Assembly (NCBI RefSeq): GCF_031143425.1
Contig: NC_090439.1
Location: forward strand, 351,968,027-352,032,026
Source of the DNA: Pleurodeles waltl
Lineage: Eukaryota; Chordata; Amphibia; Caudata; Salamandridae
Length of the DNA: 64,000 nt
Direction of reading: 5' to 3'
In this document: piece by piece, positions 1 through 11,027 of the stretch
Layout: every line of letters begins with the position of its first letter
Numbering within the stretch: the first letter of the stretch is position 1
Notes under the pieces: model-generated
The model's database searches: none
What the model saw: only the letters and a program-made list of their open reading frames with translations
Told to the model about the DNA's origin: nothing
Position numbers and translations under genes: made by a program

Positions 1-90
1 ATTACCTGACATATCACATTACTGATGACATGTTCTGTCAGACCATTGATAACATCACTGCAACATGGGATATTACATCAATGATAAAAA
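1..90. repeat. Degenerate ATGACATCA/TGATGACAT short repeat (left copy)
   Basis: The first 90 bases contain several imperfect copies of a 13-15 bp word built around GATGACAT, ATAACATCACTG and TTACATCAATGAT. The same word family reappears at 1165-1275, on the other side of the GC-rich minisatellite. The units resemble CRE/ATF half-sites (TGACRTCA) by eye, but they are degenerate and a regulatory role is not supported. Confidence 0.5.
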
Positions 91-455
91 CCTTCTACAT
101 GGTAGGGGCACAAATTATAGTTACATTGGGCACAAGTTATAGTTACTTGAGAAAACTATAACTGGTGAATTTCAGTTGTTTTGTTATTTTATGACACTGT
201 CACCAAACTATGATGTCCCTTTAATCTTTGTTTTTTTCAGTGAATATATATATTTTATATTCAAGTGTGTGCATTTATATGTTTTGTTCGTCTCCTTTCC
301 ACAGTTGCACCAAAACCAGCATGAGTGGCAAAGTCTTTTATTTCATTTTCAGAAATTATTCCACAAATAATCTATATGGATTGGGCCTGCGGGATGGGTT
401 CCCCAGGGGACGAAAATGGCTCGGGGGACTACATAGAATCCCTGGCCTTTAACAT
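91..455. other. Non-coding stretch, no gene seen
   Basis: AT-rich sequence with a short duplicated phrase (ttatagttac) near 114-145 and a pyrimidine run ending in cag near 225-240. Open frames here are short and overlap on both strands without family resemblance. I see no gene. Confidence 0.5.
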
Positions 456-1070
456 AGATAAGGTCCTGGGGTTTTCGGTCCCCAGGACCTAATGAGTCTT
501 GGGTGATGAGGACCACACAGCTCCCCACCCCTTTAAGATACACAAGGGCCTGGGGCAGAGTGTCCCCAGGACCGAATAGGGCTCCAGGAGGGAGGTCATG
601 AGACCCTCCTGCCCTTTAAAATACATAAGGCCCTGGGGAATGTGTGTCCAGGGTCTAATGAGCATCAGGGAGGGGAGGCACCCCTCCCCTTTAAAAAATA
701 TACAGTGAGAATGGGGGAGTGAGGTCATGTGGCCTCTCTCTCCTTTTACAAATAAATAGAAAGCCCAAAGGGATACGGTACCCGGGCCTGAGAAGGCTTG
801 ACGAGGGGGGCTGTGCGGTCCCCTCCCCATTACCAAAAATGCAGCCCTGGGGCATGGGGTTTCCAGGGCCTAATGAGGCTTGTGGAAGGAGGCCATGAGG
901 CCCCCCTCCCCTTTAAAATAAAGAAGGCCCTGGGGGATATTCAGCTACTAATGAGGTTTGTGGTAGGGGGCACACAGCTCCCCTTCCCCTTGAAAAATAA
1001 ATACAGCCCTGGGGATTGGGGTCCACAGGCACTTTTCAGGGCTGGGAAGGTGGGGCACACAGCTGCAACA
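456..1070. repeat. GC-rich minisatellite, degenerate units of about 80-100 bp
   Basis: About seven imperfect tandem units share the order CCTGGGG, then GTCCCCAGGRCCTAATGAG, then a purine-rich GGGAGG segment, then a C-run followed by TTTAAAATA. Unit starts fall near 459, 549, 630, 845, 926 and 1010, with a more diverged unit between 700 and 845. The alternating C-rich and G-rich tracts keep several frames open by chance, for example 798-1325 on the plus strand, but the predicted peptides are only translated repeat. No function can be assigned. Confidence 0.75.
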
Positions 1071-1164
1071 CAGGCCATACAGCTAACCCCATGCCACAAA
1101 GGAGCAAAGGCCGTCAAGGGCATGATGTTGGCTGTCTCCAGGTGGCTGTCTGCTAGAAGTGCCT

Positions 1165-1275
1165 ATGACCTCACATATTACATCATTCATGACATTTTCT
1201 ATTACGTCATTTATGACATCACTGATGAAATTTCAAATGACATCATTGATGGCATCACTGATGACATCATCCAAG
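1165..1275. repeat. Degenerate ATGACATCA short tandem repeat (right copy)
   Basis: Roughly eight imperfect copies of a 13-15 bp unit: tacatcattc, atgacatttt, ttacgtcatt, atgacatcactg, atgacatcattg, gcatcactg, atgacatcatc. One copy (1204-1213, attacgtcat) contains a full palindromic TGACGTAA-like core on the complementary strand. The block matches the words at the left edge of the window. Confidence 0.7.
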
Positions 1276-1503
1276 CTTATTGTATACAGATTACCCGTTT
1301 AACTAGCATGGCATCAGAAGCCTGAAAGCAAGCATTTGTTCTGTTCAAGATTGACCCTATACCATATACTTCATGGGTAGCAAATTCAAATTAACAATCA
1401 ACCACAGATATGTGGTTAACCCTCACTGCACATGGTGTTCTATATTTATACCAATGTTCAGAGAAAGCCAGGTTATCCAAGACACTTAACACCTGTTCCA
1501 GAC
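1276..1503. other. Non-coding stretch before the Harbinger element
   Basis: AT-rich unique-looking sequence with no coherent coding frame. It ends in the short sequence gactta, whose last three bases TTA look like the target-site half flanking the transposon. Confidence 0.5.
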
Positions 1504-1545
1504 TTAGGCCCTCAGTATGACATTGGCGGTAAATCCCACTTACCG
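1504..1545 (+). repeat. Left terminal sequence of Harbinger element with TTA target site
   Basis: TTA at 1504-1506 is followed by GGCCCTCAGTATGACATTGG and a GGCGGTAAATCC segment. A GGCCCT start, GGCGGT words and a three-base TWA target site are typical of PIF/Harbinger elements. Several CpG positions expected in such ends appear as TpG or CpA, which suggests an old methylated copy. The matching right terminus is not in this window because the element is truncated near 4912, so inverted-repeat pairing cannot be shown. Confidence 0.55.
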
Positions 1546-2085
1546 CAACGCTGACTGTCACCAACATACCGCCACAGCCGTGGATATCCATTCACCATAT
1601 TATGACATACACACCAATCCGTCACTATTCAGCCACATACACAAGTCTGCCACACCAAAGGTCAGTGATAAACTGGTGGTATCAAAACCCCACACCGTTA
1701 CGCCAACAGAACTAAGCCCACCACATTATGACCCACGAATCACCACGGTGGACATTCAATGGCAGTACACCAATGGCGGTGCATACCGCTGCACTCAAAA
1801 TACACACACTCAAACAAAACAACATTACATTGGTCAATTCAAACTACACACACCTGACACACATACCCACACCACACCCACACACCCACACCACTATAAA
1901 ACACACACCCACACTACCCACAACCCTTTACGATTACAAACAATTGCCACGAGATAGACACCACAGACAAGACCAGAGCCACACACCACCATCACCTATA
2001 CACCACCCATGCACCTTACAACACATACCCCAGCACATCACCCCACACACCCTCACCCACAATACTCACACAACACCCAACACCC
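1546..2085. other. 5' non-coding part of Harbinger element, with CA/CCCACA-rich tract
   Basis: From 1546 to 1795 the strand keeps GGCGGT-, CCGCCA- and TACCGC-like words typical of the subterminal region of such elements. From about 1796 to 2080 it becomes a simple-sequence tract rich in CACACCCACAC with almost no G. Open frames here (for example 1517-1957) are threonine/histidine/proline-rich translations of that tract and are not taken as genes. The tract directly precedes the ATG of the Myb-like gene and is probably its 5' leader. Confidence 0.6.
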
Positions 2086-3562
2086 ATGGCACCAAAAAGA
2101 CACCCTCAATTCTCTGGGGAGGAGCTAAGGGTCATGGTGGAGAAAATCATCAGGGTTGAGCCACAGCTATTTGGGCACAGGTGCAGCAGATATCCATTGC
2201 TAGGAGGATGGAACTATGGCAGAGGATCATGGGCAGGGTCAACGCTGTGGGACAGCACCCCAAAACAAGGGATGATATCAGGAAGAGGTGGAACGACCTA
2301 CGGGGGAAGGTACGTTCCATAGCAGCAAGACACCAACTCGCGATACAGAGGACTGGCGGTGGCCCCCCACCTCCTCCCCCACAACTAACAACATGGGAGG
2401 AGCAAGTCCTGGCAATCATGCATCCTGAGGGCCTGGCAGGAGTAGCAGGAGGACTGAACTCTGGTAAGTCAACTCTATACTATTATCACCCCCCTACCTG
2501 CATGCCATCACATACCCGCACCCTCACCCTCACTCCCATCACTCTACCACTTCCCACCCCCCCATCACATATCACTCATCCCAATGCCAAGCCCTGCATG
2601 CACCACCAATGCATGGACACCACCCACAGACCTGCACGGACACCTATCACTAAAGCATGCACACTAGAGAGAATCAGCTAGCCCACTGCATACCAACTCA
2701 CACAAGTTAAAGCTGCTAGGGCAAATACAACAAAAGAGGGCAACCCACCCATGCACAATATGTCACACACCGAAACAATAACACTGCATATACATCCCCA
2801 TAGGTATCCCAGCCAATGTCAGTGGAGAAGAGGTGCCAGCAATTTCCAGTCCCCCCACAGAAGAGGCCCACAGTGATGACAACAACTCTGGTCCCCTGGA
2901 TCTGGATGACCAACCTGGCCCATCAGGGACCTCAGCACAGTTGGTTGCACAGTCCACACCACCACAGAGCTTCCCCTCTCAGGAAACACAGCACCCACCC
3001 AGTCTACCCATGCCTCTGTCCTCAGGACACGTCAATCAGCTGTGTGTCCATCACTACAGGGACCCCAGGGCACATCTCGCACCCAAGAAAATCAGGGACC
3101 TGGGGTCAGTGGGCACACTGTTCAGGGAAAAGAGGCACAGGACAACAGGGACACTGGGGGACTGCTGTGCACCAGGGGGAGGACGGGCCCAGGGAAACGA
3201 CTCTCCAGGAGGCACTCACCAAGATCCTGGGAGCCTACCAACATTCCCAGGACACGATGGGCCAGATCCTAGACAACGTGCAGGAGAACAGGCGGCTGCA
3301 GGACGAATAGTATCAGGGGATCAGGGAGGACTTGCAGACCATCAACACCACCTTGATCTCCATAGCAGGGGTGCTGGCAGACATGGTCAACTTAATGAGG
3401 GAAGCAACAGCACAGCAGTCGGCCCCTACCACTAGCCAGTCCATTGACCAGCTCTCCACTTCCGCTGCAGCTAGTGGGCAGGAGGCCCCACCATTGGACC
3501 CACAGGCCACCATCACCCCTGCCCCTGAAGAAGGTGTACCATCCCACAAACATTCCCTGTGA
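2086..3562 (+). pseudogene. Harbinger Myb/SANT-like DNA-binding protein, broken
   Basis: The ATG at 2086 opens with MAPKRHPQFSGEEL, which begins a Myb/SANT-like helix bundle. The domain continues with the hallmark IRKRWNDLRGKV near 2278-2317. A one-base loss near 2175-2177 moves the reading from one frame to another. A proline run and TTWEEQVLAI follow, then a clear donor (CTG|GTAAGT, exon end 2463) and an acceptor (CCATAG|GTATCC, exon start 2804). The joint is phase 1 and restores an open frame across the 340-bp intron. Exon 2 is a low-complexity Ser/Pro/Thr linker, then a coiled-coil-like region with LQEALTKILGAYQHSQDTMG near 3208-3267. An in-frame TAG at 3308-3310 and at least two frame changes break it. 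The reading ends at TGA 3560-3562. Known role of the family: a partner protein for the DDE transposase. This copy is non-functional. Confidence 0.85.
2464..2803 (+). other. Intron of the Myb-like Harbinger gene
   Basis: Begins GTAAGT and ends with CCATAG, and both flanking exons remain in the expected phase. The interior is C-rich (CCCTCACC-type) with no coding signal. Open frames spanning the intron, such as the tail of 2181-2681, are read-through. Confidence 0.7.
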
Positions 3563-3795
3563 CTCAGAAAGAAGCCAGAGACACTTGCAAAGTCCAATGC
3601 CACAAAATGTGACTCTCCTGATTGTCCCCCTTGTGTCCCACCATGTCACCTTGTTCAATCTGAACTGCCTTTGCTCCCCTTCCTATTTCCCCTTGGATAC
3701 TGCACCTGTGCTACAATCAGACTTGAACAATACCCTGAAGTTACCTCATCATCACCCCATTCCATTCCACTTTTCCCTCAATTTCATAGCACTAC

Positions 3796-3801
3796 AATAA
3801 A
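3796..3801 (+). promoter_or_regulatory. Candidate polyadenylation signal AATAAA
   Basis: AATAAA lies about 235 bases after the Myb-like gene's terminal TGA, within a non-coding C/T-rich tail. It is the only canonical hexamer seen in that 3' region, so it is a reasonable end signal for the transposon's plus-strand transcript. Confidence 0.4.
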
Positions 3802-4140
3802 CACCCTTGAACACAACTTGACTATCAGTATTTTATGTGTTGAAAATGTGCATTTATGGGAATAGTCACATCTAGTGCAAATGATCTGAACACTGTGAGA
3901 GCATAAAATAATGACCTGTAGCTGTCTGTAGTCATCACAACAGGACACTGTTGTCATATCACCAACATCTGTAAAATGACAAGTTTTAGGTGACAGCAAG
4001 TTGAGATGCAATGGAAGTTAATGCCATCATGCTACAGCCACACAGAAAACATCAATAGTCAGAGGAATGGTTAGTTGCACTGTGTCACCTGTGTGTCATT
4101 GGAAGTATTGACGTGTAACTGATATTCTGTTTTCCTCATC
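3802..4140. other. Spacer between the convergent Harbinger genes
   Basis: AT-rich and non-coding. It holds the facing 3' ends of the Myb-like gene (plus strand) and the transposase gene (minus strand). I see no RNA gene or terminal repeat in it. Confidence 0.5.
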
Positions 4141-4912
4141 CTAATCCTCTGCCTCCTCATCCTCACTGTCCTGAGGGTCCACTGCTGTCACAGGGACATT
4201 TGCAGTCTCCTTCTCCTGCAGAAAAGGTACATGCCATCTGAGGGCCAGGTTGTGCAACATGCAGCATGTCACTACTATCTGGCAGACCTTCTCGGGTGAG
4301 TAGAAGAGGGATCCAACTGTCAGATAGAGGCACCGAAACCTGGCCTTCAGGAGCCCAAAGGTCCTCTCGATGATCCTTCTGGTTCACCCATGTGCCTCAT
4401 TATAACGTTCCTCAGCCCCTGTTCTAGCATTCGTCACAGGGATCAGCAGCCACAATAGGTTTGGGTAGCCACAGTCATCTGCAAGTATTGAGGGACAACA
4501 TTTAGACTTACACAATGCTATGTGGATGACACCTAATGGCATACACTAACGTACAGTGGGTGGGGACCCTGGCTCACCTATTAGCCACACCCTGTGCCTC
4601 TGTAGTTCGGTCATCACATTTTGGATGCTGCTATTCCTCAGACAAAGGCATCATGATCCGACCCAGGTACACCATTTTCACATTCATTGAGTGGAAATTC
4701 TTATGATTCCTGAACACCTGTTCATTCTGTCGAGGGGACAAACCCTATATGTGTCCCATCAATCGCTCCAAAAAATATTGGGGATATGTCCCATTGCATA
4801 GAATCCGGCCTTCACAGTGGCCAAATCTTCCACCTGGGGGAAAGCTATGTAGCTGCACATGTGTTTCACCAGGGCAGACAAAACTCTTGCAGCACGATTG
4901 AAAACATTGGCT
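4141..4912 (-). pseudogene. Harbinger DDE transposase (HARBI1-like), N-truncated and broken
   Basis: Reading the minus strand from about 4912 downward gives a HARBI1-type nuclease core. It shows VLSALVKHMCSYIAFPQ (helical part), GAIDGTHI with the first catalytic Asp near 4757, and PGSDHDAF near 4640. The second Asp lies in DDCGYPN near 4470 and the Glu in RRIIERTFG near 4370. The end shows LLKARFRCL, CCMLHNLALRWH and an acidic tail stopping at TAG (4143-4141). A 99-bp intron (4577-4479; GTGAGC...TTGCAG) interrupts it, with phase 1 kept. Defects are a frame slip at an A/T run 4770-4775, a further slip and loss near 4650-4670, a TGA replacing an Arg codon near 4630, and a TGA just before the RRIIERTFG block (about 4386-4388, a CGA-to-TGA type change). 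About 100 N-terminal residues are replaced by satellite. Transposase activity is certainly lost. Confidence 0.88.
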
Positions 4913-6061
4913 GTGCTAGGTTTCCCTAGGTGCCGGCTGAGCTAGAGGCCAAAATCCACAGCTAGATGCTTTGCAAAAAACAGCTCTGTTTTCTTTGTGA
5001 AAATTTGATGTGTCCACGTTGTGTTTTGGGGCTTTTCCTCACGCGGGCGCTAGGCCTACCCCCACAAGTGAGATACCATTTTTATCGGGAGAGATGCGGG
5101 AACGCTGGGTGGAAGGAAATTTGTGGCTCTTCTCTGATTCCAGAACTTTCTGTCACCGAAATGATAGGAATAAGTGTTTTTTTGGTCAAATTTTGAGGTT
5201 CGCGAAGGATTCTGTGTAACAGAACCTGGTCAGAGCCCCACAAGTCACCCCATCTTGGATTCCCCTAGGTGTCTAGTTTTCAAAAATGCACTGGTTTGCT
5301 AGGTTTCCTCAGGTGCCGACTGAGCTAAAGGCCAAAATCCACAGGTAGGCACTTTCTAAAAAACATATCTGTTTTCTGTGGAAAAATGTGATGTGTCCAC
5401 ATTGTGTTTTGGGCCATTTCCTTTCGCGGGCGCTAGGTCTACCCACACAAGTGAGGTACCATTTTTATCGAGAGACTTGGGGGAACGCTGGGTGGAAGGA
5501 AATTTGTGGCTCCTCTCAGATTCCAGGACTTTCTGTCACCGAAATGAGAGGCAAAAGTGTTTGTTTGGCCAAATTTTTAGGTTTGCAAAGGATTCTGGGT
5601 AACAGAACCTGGTCATAGCCCCACAAGTCACCCCATCTTGGATTCCCCTAGGTGTCTAGTTTTCAAAAATGTGCTGGTTTGCTAGGTTTCCCCAGGTGCC
5701 GGCTGAGCTAGAGGCCAAACTCCACAGGTAGGCAGTTTGTAAAAAACACCTCTGTTTTCTGTGGAAAAATTTGATGTGTTCACGTTGTGTTTTGGGGCAT
5801 TTCCTTTCGCGGGCGCTAGGCCTACCCCCACAAGTGAGGTACCATTTTTATCTGGAGACTTGGGGGAACGCTGGGTGGAAGGAAATTTGTGTTTCCTCTC
5901 AGATTCCAGAGCTTTCTGTCACCGGAATGAGAGGAAAAAGTGTTTTTTTGGCCAACTTTTGAGGTTTGCAAAGGATTCTGGGTAACAGAACCTGGTCAGA
6001 GCCCCACACGTCACCCCATCTTGGATTCCCCTAGGTGTCTAGTTTTCAAAACTGCGCTGCA

Positions 6062-9000
6062 GGTTTGCTAGGTTTCCCTAGGTGCCGGATGAGCTAGAGG
6101 CCAAGATCCACAGCTAGGTGCTTTGCAAAAAACAGCTCTGTTTTCTTTGTGAAAATTTGATGTGTCCACGTTGTGTTTTGGGGCATTTCCTGTTGTGGGC
6201 GCTAGGCCTACCCCCACAAGTGAGGTACATTTTTTATCGGGAGACATGGGGGAATGATGGGTGAAAGGAAATTTGTGGCTCTTCTCTGATTCCAGAACTT
6301 TCTGGCACCGAAATGATAGGGAAAAGTGTTTTTTTGGCCACATTTTGAGGTTTGCAAAGGGTTCTGGGTAACAGAATCTGTCAGAACCCTACAAGTCACC
6401 CCATCTTGGATTCCCCTAGGTGTCTAGTTTTCACAAATGCACTGGTTTGCTAGGTTTCCCCAGGTGCCGGCTGAGCTGGAGGCCAAAATCCACAGGTAGG
6501 CAGTTTGTAAAAAACACCTCTGTTTTCTGTGGAAACATTTGATGTGTCCACGTTGAGTTTTGGGCATTTCCTTTCGTGGGCGCTAGGCCTACCCCCACAA
6601 GTGAGGTACCATTTTTATCTGGAGACTTGGGGGAACGCTGGGTCGAAGGAAATGTGTGGCTCCTCTCAGATTCCAGAACTTTCTGTCACCGGAATGAGAG
6701 GAAAAAGTGTTTTTTTGGCCACATTTTGAGGTTTGCAAAGGATTCTGGGTAACAGAACCTGGTCATAGCCCCACAAGTCACCCCATCTTGGATTCCCAGG
6801 GGTGTCTAGTTTTCAAAACTGTGCCGCAGGTTTGCTAGGTTTCCCTCGGTGCCGGATGAGCTAGAGGCCAAAATCCACAGCTAGGTGCTTTGCAAAAAAC
6901 AGCTCTGTTTTCTTTGTGAAACTTTATGTGTCCACGTTGTGTTTTGGGGCATTTCCTGTCGCGGGCGCTAGGCCTATCCCCACAAGTGAGGTACCTTTTG
7001 TATCGGGAGACATTGTGGAATGATGGGTGAAAGAAAATTTGTGGCTCTTATCTGATTCCAGATCTTTCTGTCACCGAAATGTTAGGAAAAAGTGTGTTTT
7101 TGGCCACATTTTGAGGTTTGCAAAAGACTCAGGCTAACAGAACCTGGTCAGAGCCCCACAAGTCACCCCATCTTGGATTCCCCTAGGTGTCTAGTTTTAA
7201 AAAATGCGCTGGTTTGCTAGGTTTCCCTAGGTGCCGGCTGAGCTAGAGGCCAAAATCCACAGGTAGATGCTTTGCAAGAAACAGCTCTGTTTTCTTTGTG
7301 AAAATTTGATGTGTCCACGTTGTGTTTTGGGGCTTTTCCTGACGTGGGCGCTAGGCCTACCCCCACAAGTGAGGTACCATTTTTATCGGGAGACATGCGG
7401 GAACGCTGGGTGGAAGGAAATTTGTGGCTCCTCTCAGATTCCAGAACTTTCTGTCACCCGAATGAGAGGAAAAACAGTTTTTTTGGCCAAATTTTGAGGT
7501 TTGCAAAGGACTCTGGGTAACAGAACCTGGTCAGAGCCCCACAAGTCACCCCATCTTGGATTCCCCTAGGTGTATAGTTTTCAAAACTGCGCCACAGGTT
7601 TACTAGGTTTCCCTAGGTGCCGGATGAGCTAGAGGCCAAGATCCACAGCTAGGTGCTCTGCAAAAAACAGCTCTGTTTTCTTTGTGAAAATTTGATGTGT
7701 TCAAGTTGTGTTTTGGGGCATTTCCTGTCGTGGGCGCTAGGCCTACCCCCACAAGTGAGGTACCTTTTTTATCGGGAGACATGGGGGAATGATGGGTGAA
7801 AGGACATTTGTGGCTGGTCTCTGATTCCAGAACTTTCTGGCACCGAAATGTTAGGAAAAAGTGTTTTTTTGGCCACATTTTGAGGTTTGCAAAGGATTCT
7901 GGGTAACAGAACCTAGTCAGAGCCCCACAAGTCACCCCGTCTTGGATTCCCCTAGGTGTCTAGGTTTCAAAAATGCGCTGGTTTGCTAGGTTTTCCTAGG
8001 TGCCGGCTGAGCTAAAGGCCAAAATCCACAGCTAGATGCTTTGCAAAAAACAGCTCTGTTTTCTTTGTGAAAATTTGATGTGTCCAAGTTATGTTTTGGG
8101 GCATTTCCTGTTGTGGGCGCTAGGCCTACCGCCACAAGTGAGGTACCTTTTTTATCGGGAGAAATGGGGGAATGATGGGTGAAAGGAAATTTGTGTGTCT
8201 TCTTTGATTCCAGAACTTTCTGGCACCGAAATGTTAGGAAAAAGTGTTTTTTTGGCCACATTTTGAGGTTTGCAAAGGATTCTGGGTAACAGAACCTGGT
8301 CAGAACCCCACAAGTCACCCCATCTTGGATTCCCCTAGGTGTCTAGTTTTCACAAATGCGCTGGTTTGCTAGGTTTCCCCAGGTGGCGGCTGAGCTAGAG
8401 GCCAAAATTAACAGGTAGGCAGTTTGTAAAAAACACCTCTGTTTTCCGTGGAAAAATTTGATGTGTCCACGTTGCGTTTTGGGGCATTTCCTTTCGCGGG
8501 TGCTAGGCCTACCCCCACAAGTGAGGTACCATTTTTATCTGGAGACCTGGGGGAATGCTGGGTGGAAGGAAATGTGTGGCTCCTCTCAGATTCCAGAACT
8601 TTCTGTCACCGGAATGAGAGGAAAAAGTGTTTTTTTGGCCACATTTTGAGGTTTGCAAAGGATTCTGGGTAACAGAACCTGGTCAGAGCCCCACAAGTCA
8701 CCCCATCTTGGATTTCCTGGGGTGTCTAGTTTTCAAAAATGCGCTGGTTTGCTAGGTTTCCCTAGGTGCCGGCTGAGCTAGACATGGGGGAATGATTGGT
8801 GAAAGGAAATTTGTGGCTCTTCTCTGATTCCAGAACTTTCTGGCACCGAAATGATAGGAAAAAGTGTTTTTTTGGCCACATTTTGAGGTTTGCAAACAAA
8901 GGGTTCTGTGTAACAGAACCTGGTCAGAGCCCCACAAGTGTCCCCATCTTGGATTCCCCTAGGTGTCTAGTTTTCAAAAATGCGCTGGTTTGCTAGGTTT

Positions 9001-10640
9001 CCCTAGGTGCCGGCTGAGCTAGTGGCCAAAATCCACAGCTAGGTGCTTTGCAAAAAACAGCTCTGTTTTCTTTGTGAAAATTTGATGTGTCCACGTTGTG
9101 TTTTGGGGCATTTCCTGTTGTGGGCGCTAGGCCTACCCCCACAAGTGAGGTACATTTTTTATCGGGAGACATGGGGGAATGATGGGTGAAAGGAAATTTG
9201 TGGCTCTTCTCTGATTCCAGAACTTTCTGGCACCGAAATGATAGGGAAAAGTGTTTTTTGGGCCACATTTTGAGGTTTGCAAAGGGTTCTGGGTAACAGA
9301 ATCTGTCAGAACCCTACAAGTCACCCCATCTTGGATTCCCCTAGGTGTCTAGTTTTCACAAATGCACTGGTTTGCTAGGTTTCCCCAGGTGCCGGCTGAG
9401 CTGGAGGCCAAAATCCACAGGTAGGCAGTTTGTAAAAAACACCTCTGTTTTCTGTGGAAACATTTGATGTGTCCACGTTGAGTTTTGGGCATTTCCTTTC
9501 GTGGGCGCTAGGCCTACCCCCACAAGTGAGGTACCATTTTTATCTGGAGACTTGGGGGAACGCTGGGTCGAAGGAAATGTGTGGCTCCTCTCAGATTCCA
9601 GAACTTTCTGTCACCGGAATGAGAGGAAAAAGTGTTTTTTTGGCCACATTTTGAGGTTTGCAAAGGATTCTGGGTAACAGAACCTGGTCATAGCCCCACA
9701 AGTCACCCCGTCTTGGATTCCCCTAGGTGTCTAGGTTTAAAAAATGCGCTGGTTTGCTAGGTTTTCCTAGGTGCCGGCTGAGCTAAAGGCCAAAATCCAC
9801 AGCTAGATGCTTTGCAAAAAACAGCTCTGTTTTCTTTGTGAAAATTTGATGTGTCCAAGTTATGTTTTGGGGCATTTCCTGTTGTGGGCGCTAGGCCTAC
9901 CCCCACAAGTGAGGTACCTTTTTTATCGGGAGAAATGGGGGAATGATGGGTGAAAGGAAATTTGTGTGTCTTCTTTGATTCCAGAACTTTCTGGCACCGA
10001 AATGTTAGGAAAAAGTGTTTTTTTGGCCACATTTTGAGGTTTGCAAAGGATTCTGGGTAACAGAACCTGGTCAGAACCCCACAAGTCACCCCATCTTGGA
10101 TTCCCCTAGGTGTCTAGTTTTCACAAATGCGCTGGTTTGCTAGGTTTCCCCAGGTGGCGGCTGAGCTAGAGGCCAAAATTAACAGGTAGGCAGTTTGTAA
10201 AAAACACCTCTGTTTTCTGTGGAAAAATTTGATGTGTCCACGTTGCGTTTTGGGGCATTTCCTTTCGCGGGTGCTAGGCCTACCCCCACAAGTGAGGTAC
10301 CATTTTTATCTGGAGACCTGGGGGAATGCTGGGTGGAAGGAAATGTGTGGCTCCTCTCAGATTCCAGAACTTTCTGTCACCGGAATGAGAGGAAAAAGTG
10401 TTTTTTTGGCCACATTTTGAGGTTTGCAAAGGATTCTGGGTAACAGAACCTGGTCAGAGCCCCACAAGTCACCCCATCTTGGATTCCCTGGGGTGTCTAG
10501 TTTTCAAAAATGCGCTGGTTTGCTAGGTTTCCCTAGGTGCCGGCTGAGCTAGAGGCCAAAATCCACAGCTAGATGCTTTGCAAAAAACAGCTCTGTTTTC
10601 TTTGTGAAAATTTGATGTGTCCACGTTGTGTTTTGGGGCT
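6062..10640. repeat. Higher-order duplication offset by 2925 and 1771 bp
   Basis: Monomers at 6068, 6208 and 6529 recur almost exactly at 8993, 9133 and 9454 (offset 2925). Those at 7986 and 8448 recur at 9757 and 10219 (offset 1771). Neither offset is a multiple of the monomer: each falls about 147-150 bases short of 8 and 5 monomers. The missing bases are explained by one truncated monomer between the copies, near 8763-8992. Confidence 0.8.
8763..8992. repeat. Partial satellite monomer with internal deletion of about 150 bp
   Basis: At 8776-8790 the text jumps from GCTGAGCTAG directly to ACATGGGGGAATGATTGG, skipping the segment with GGCCAAAATCC, the GTGTCCACGTTG landmark and CAAGTGAGGTACC. 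Both ends of the lost segment contain an AG/GA-rich word, which fits a short-homology deletion. The unit also carries an extra ACAA before GGGTTCTGTG near 8896. It is the only clearly truncated unit inside the array apart from its edges. Confidence 0.8.
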
Positions 10641-11027
10641 TTTCTTGACGTGGGCGCTAGGCCTACCCCCACAACTGAGGTACCTTTTTTATCAGGAGAC
10701 ATGGGGGAATGATGGGTGAAAGGAAATTTGTGGCTCTTCTCTGAATCCAGAACTTTCTGTCAACCGAAATGATAGGAAAAAGTGTTTTTTTTTGGCCAAA
10801 TTTTGAGGTTCGCAAAGGATTCTGGGTAAGAGAACCTGGTCAGAGCCCCACAAGTCACCCCATCTTTGATTCCCCTAGGTGTCTAGTTTTCAAAACTACG
10901 CCACAGGTTTGCTAGGTTTCCCTAGGTGCCGGATGAGCTAGAGGCCAAGATCCACAGCTAGGTGCTTTGCAAAAAACAGCTCTGTTTTCTTTGTGAAAAT
11001 TTGATGTGTCCACGTTGTGTTTTGGGG

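Larger units (their letters stand above)
1507..4912. mobile_element. Truncated PIF/Harbinger DNA transposon
   Basis: The element starts with a GGCCCT terminal sequence after TTA. It carries the two genes diagnostic of the superfamily in convergent orientation: a Myb/SANT-like DNA-binding protein on the plus strand (2086-3562) and a DDE transposase on the minus strand (4141-4912). Both are broken by frameshifts and stops, so the copy cannot transpose by itself. The sequence passes from transposase coding sequence straight into the 384-bp satellite near 4905-4916, so the transposase N-terminus, its upstream region and the right terminal repeat are missing. Known biology: Harbinger transposition needs both proteins, the Myb-like partner helping the transposase enter the nucleus and bind DNA. 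Confidence 0.85.

Noticed and set aside
798..1325. A 175-codon open frame on the plus strand
   Set aside because: It runs through the GC-rich minisatellite and the ATGACATCA repeats. Its peptide just repeats with the DNA unit.
1517..2159. Thr/His/Pro-rich open frames
   Set aside because: They translate the CACACCCA simple-sequence tract in the transposon leader and overlap in several frames.
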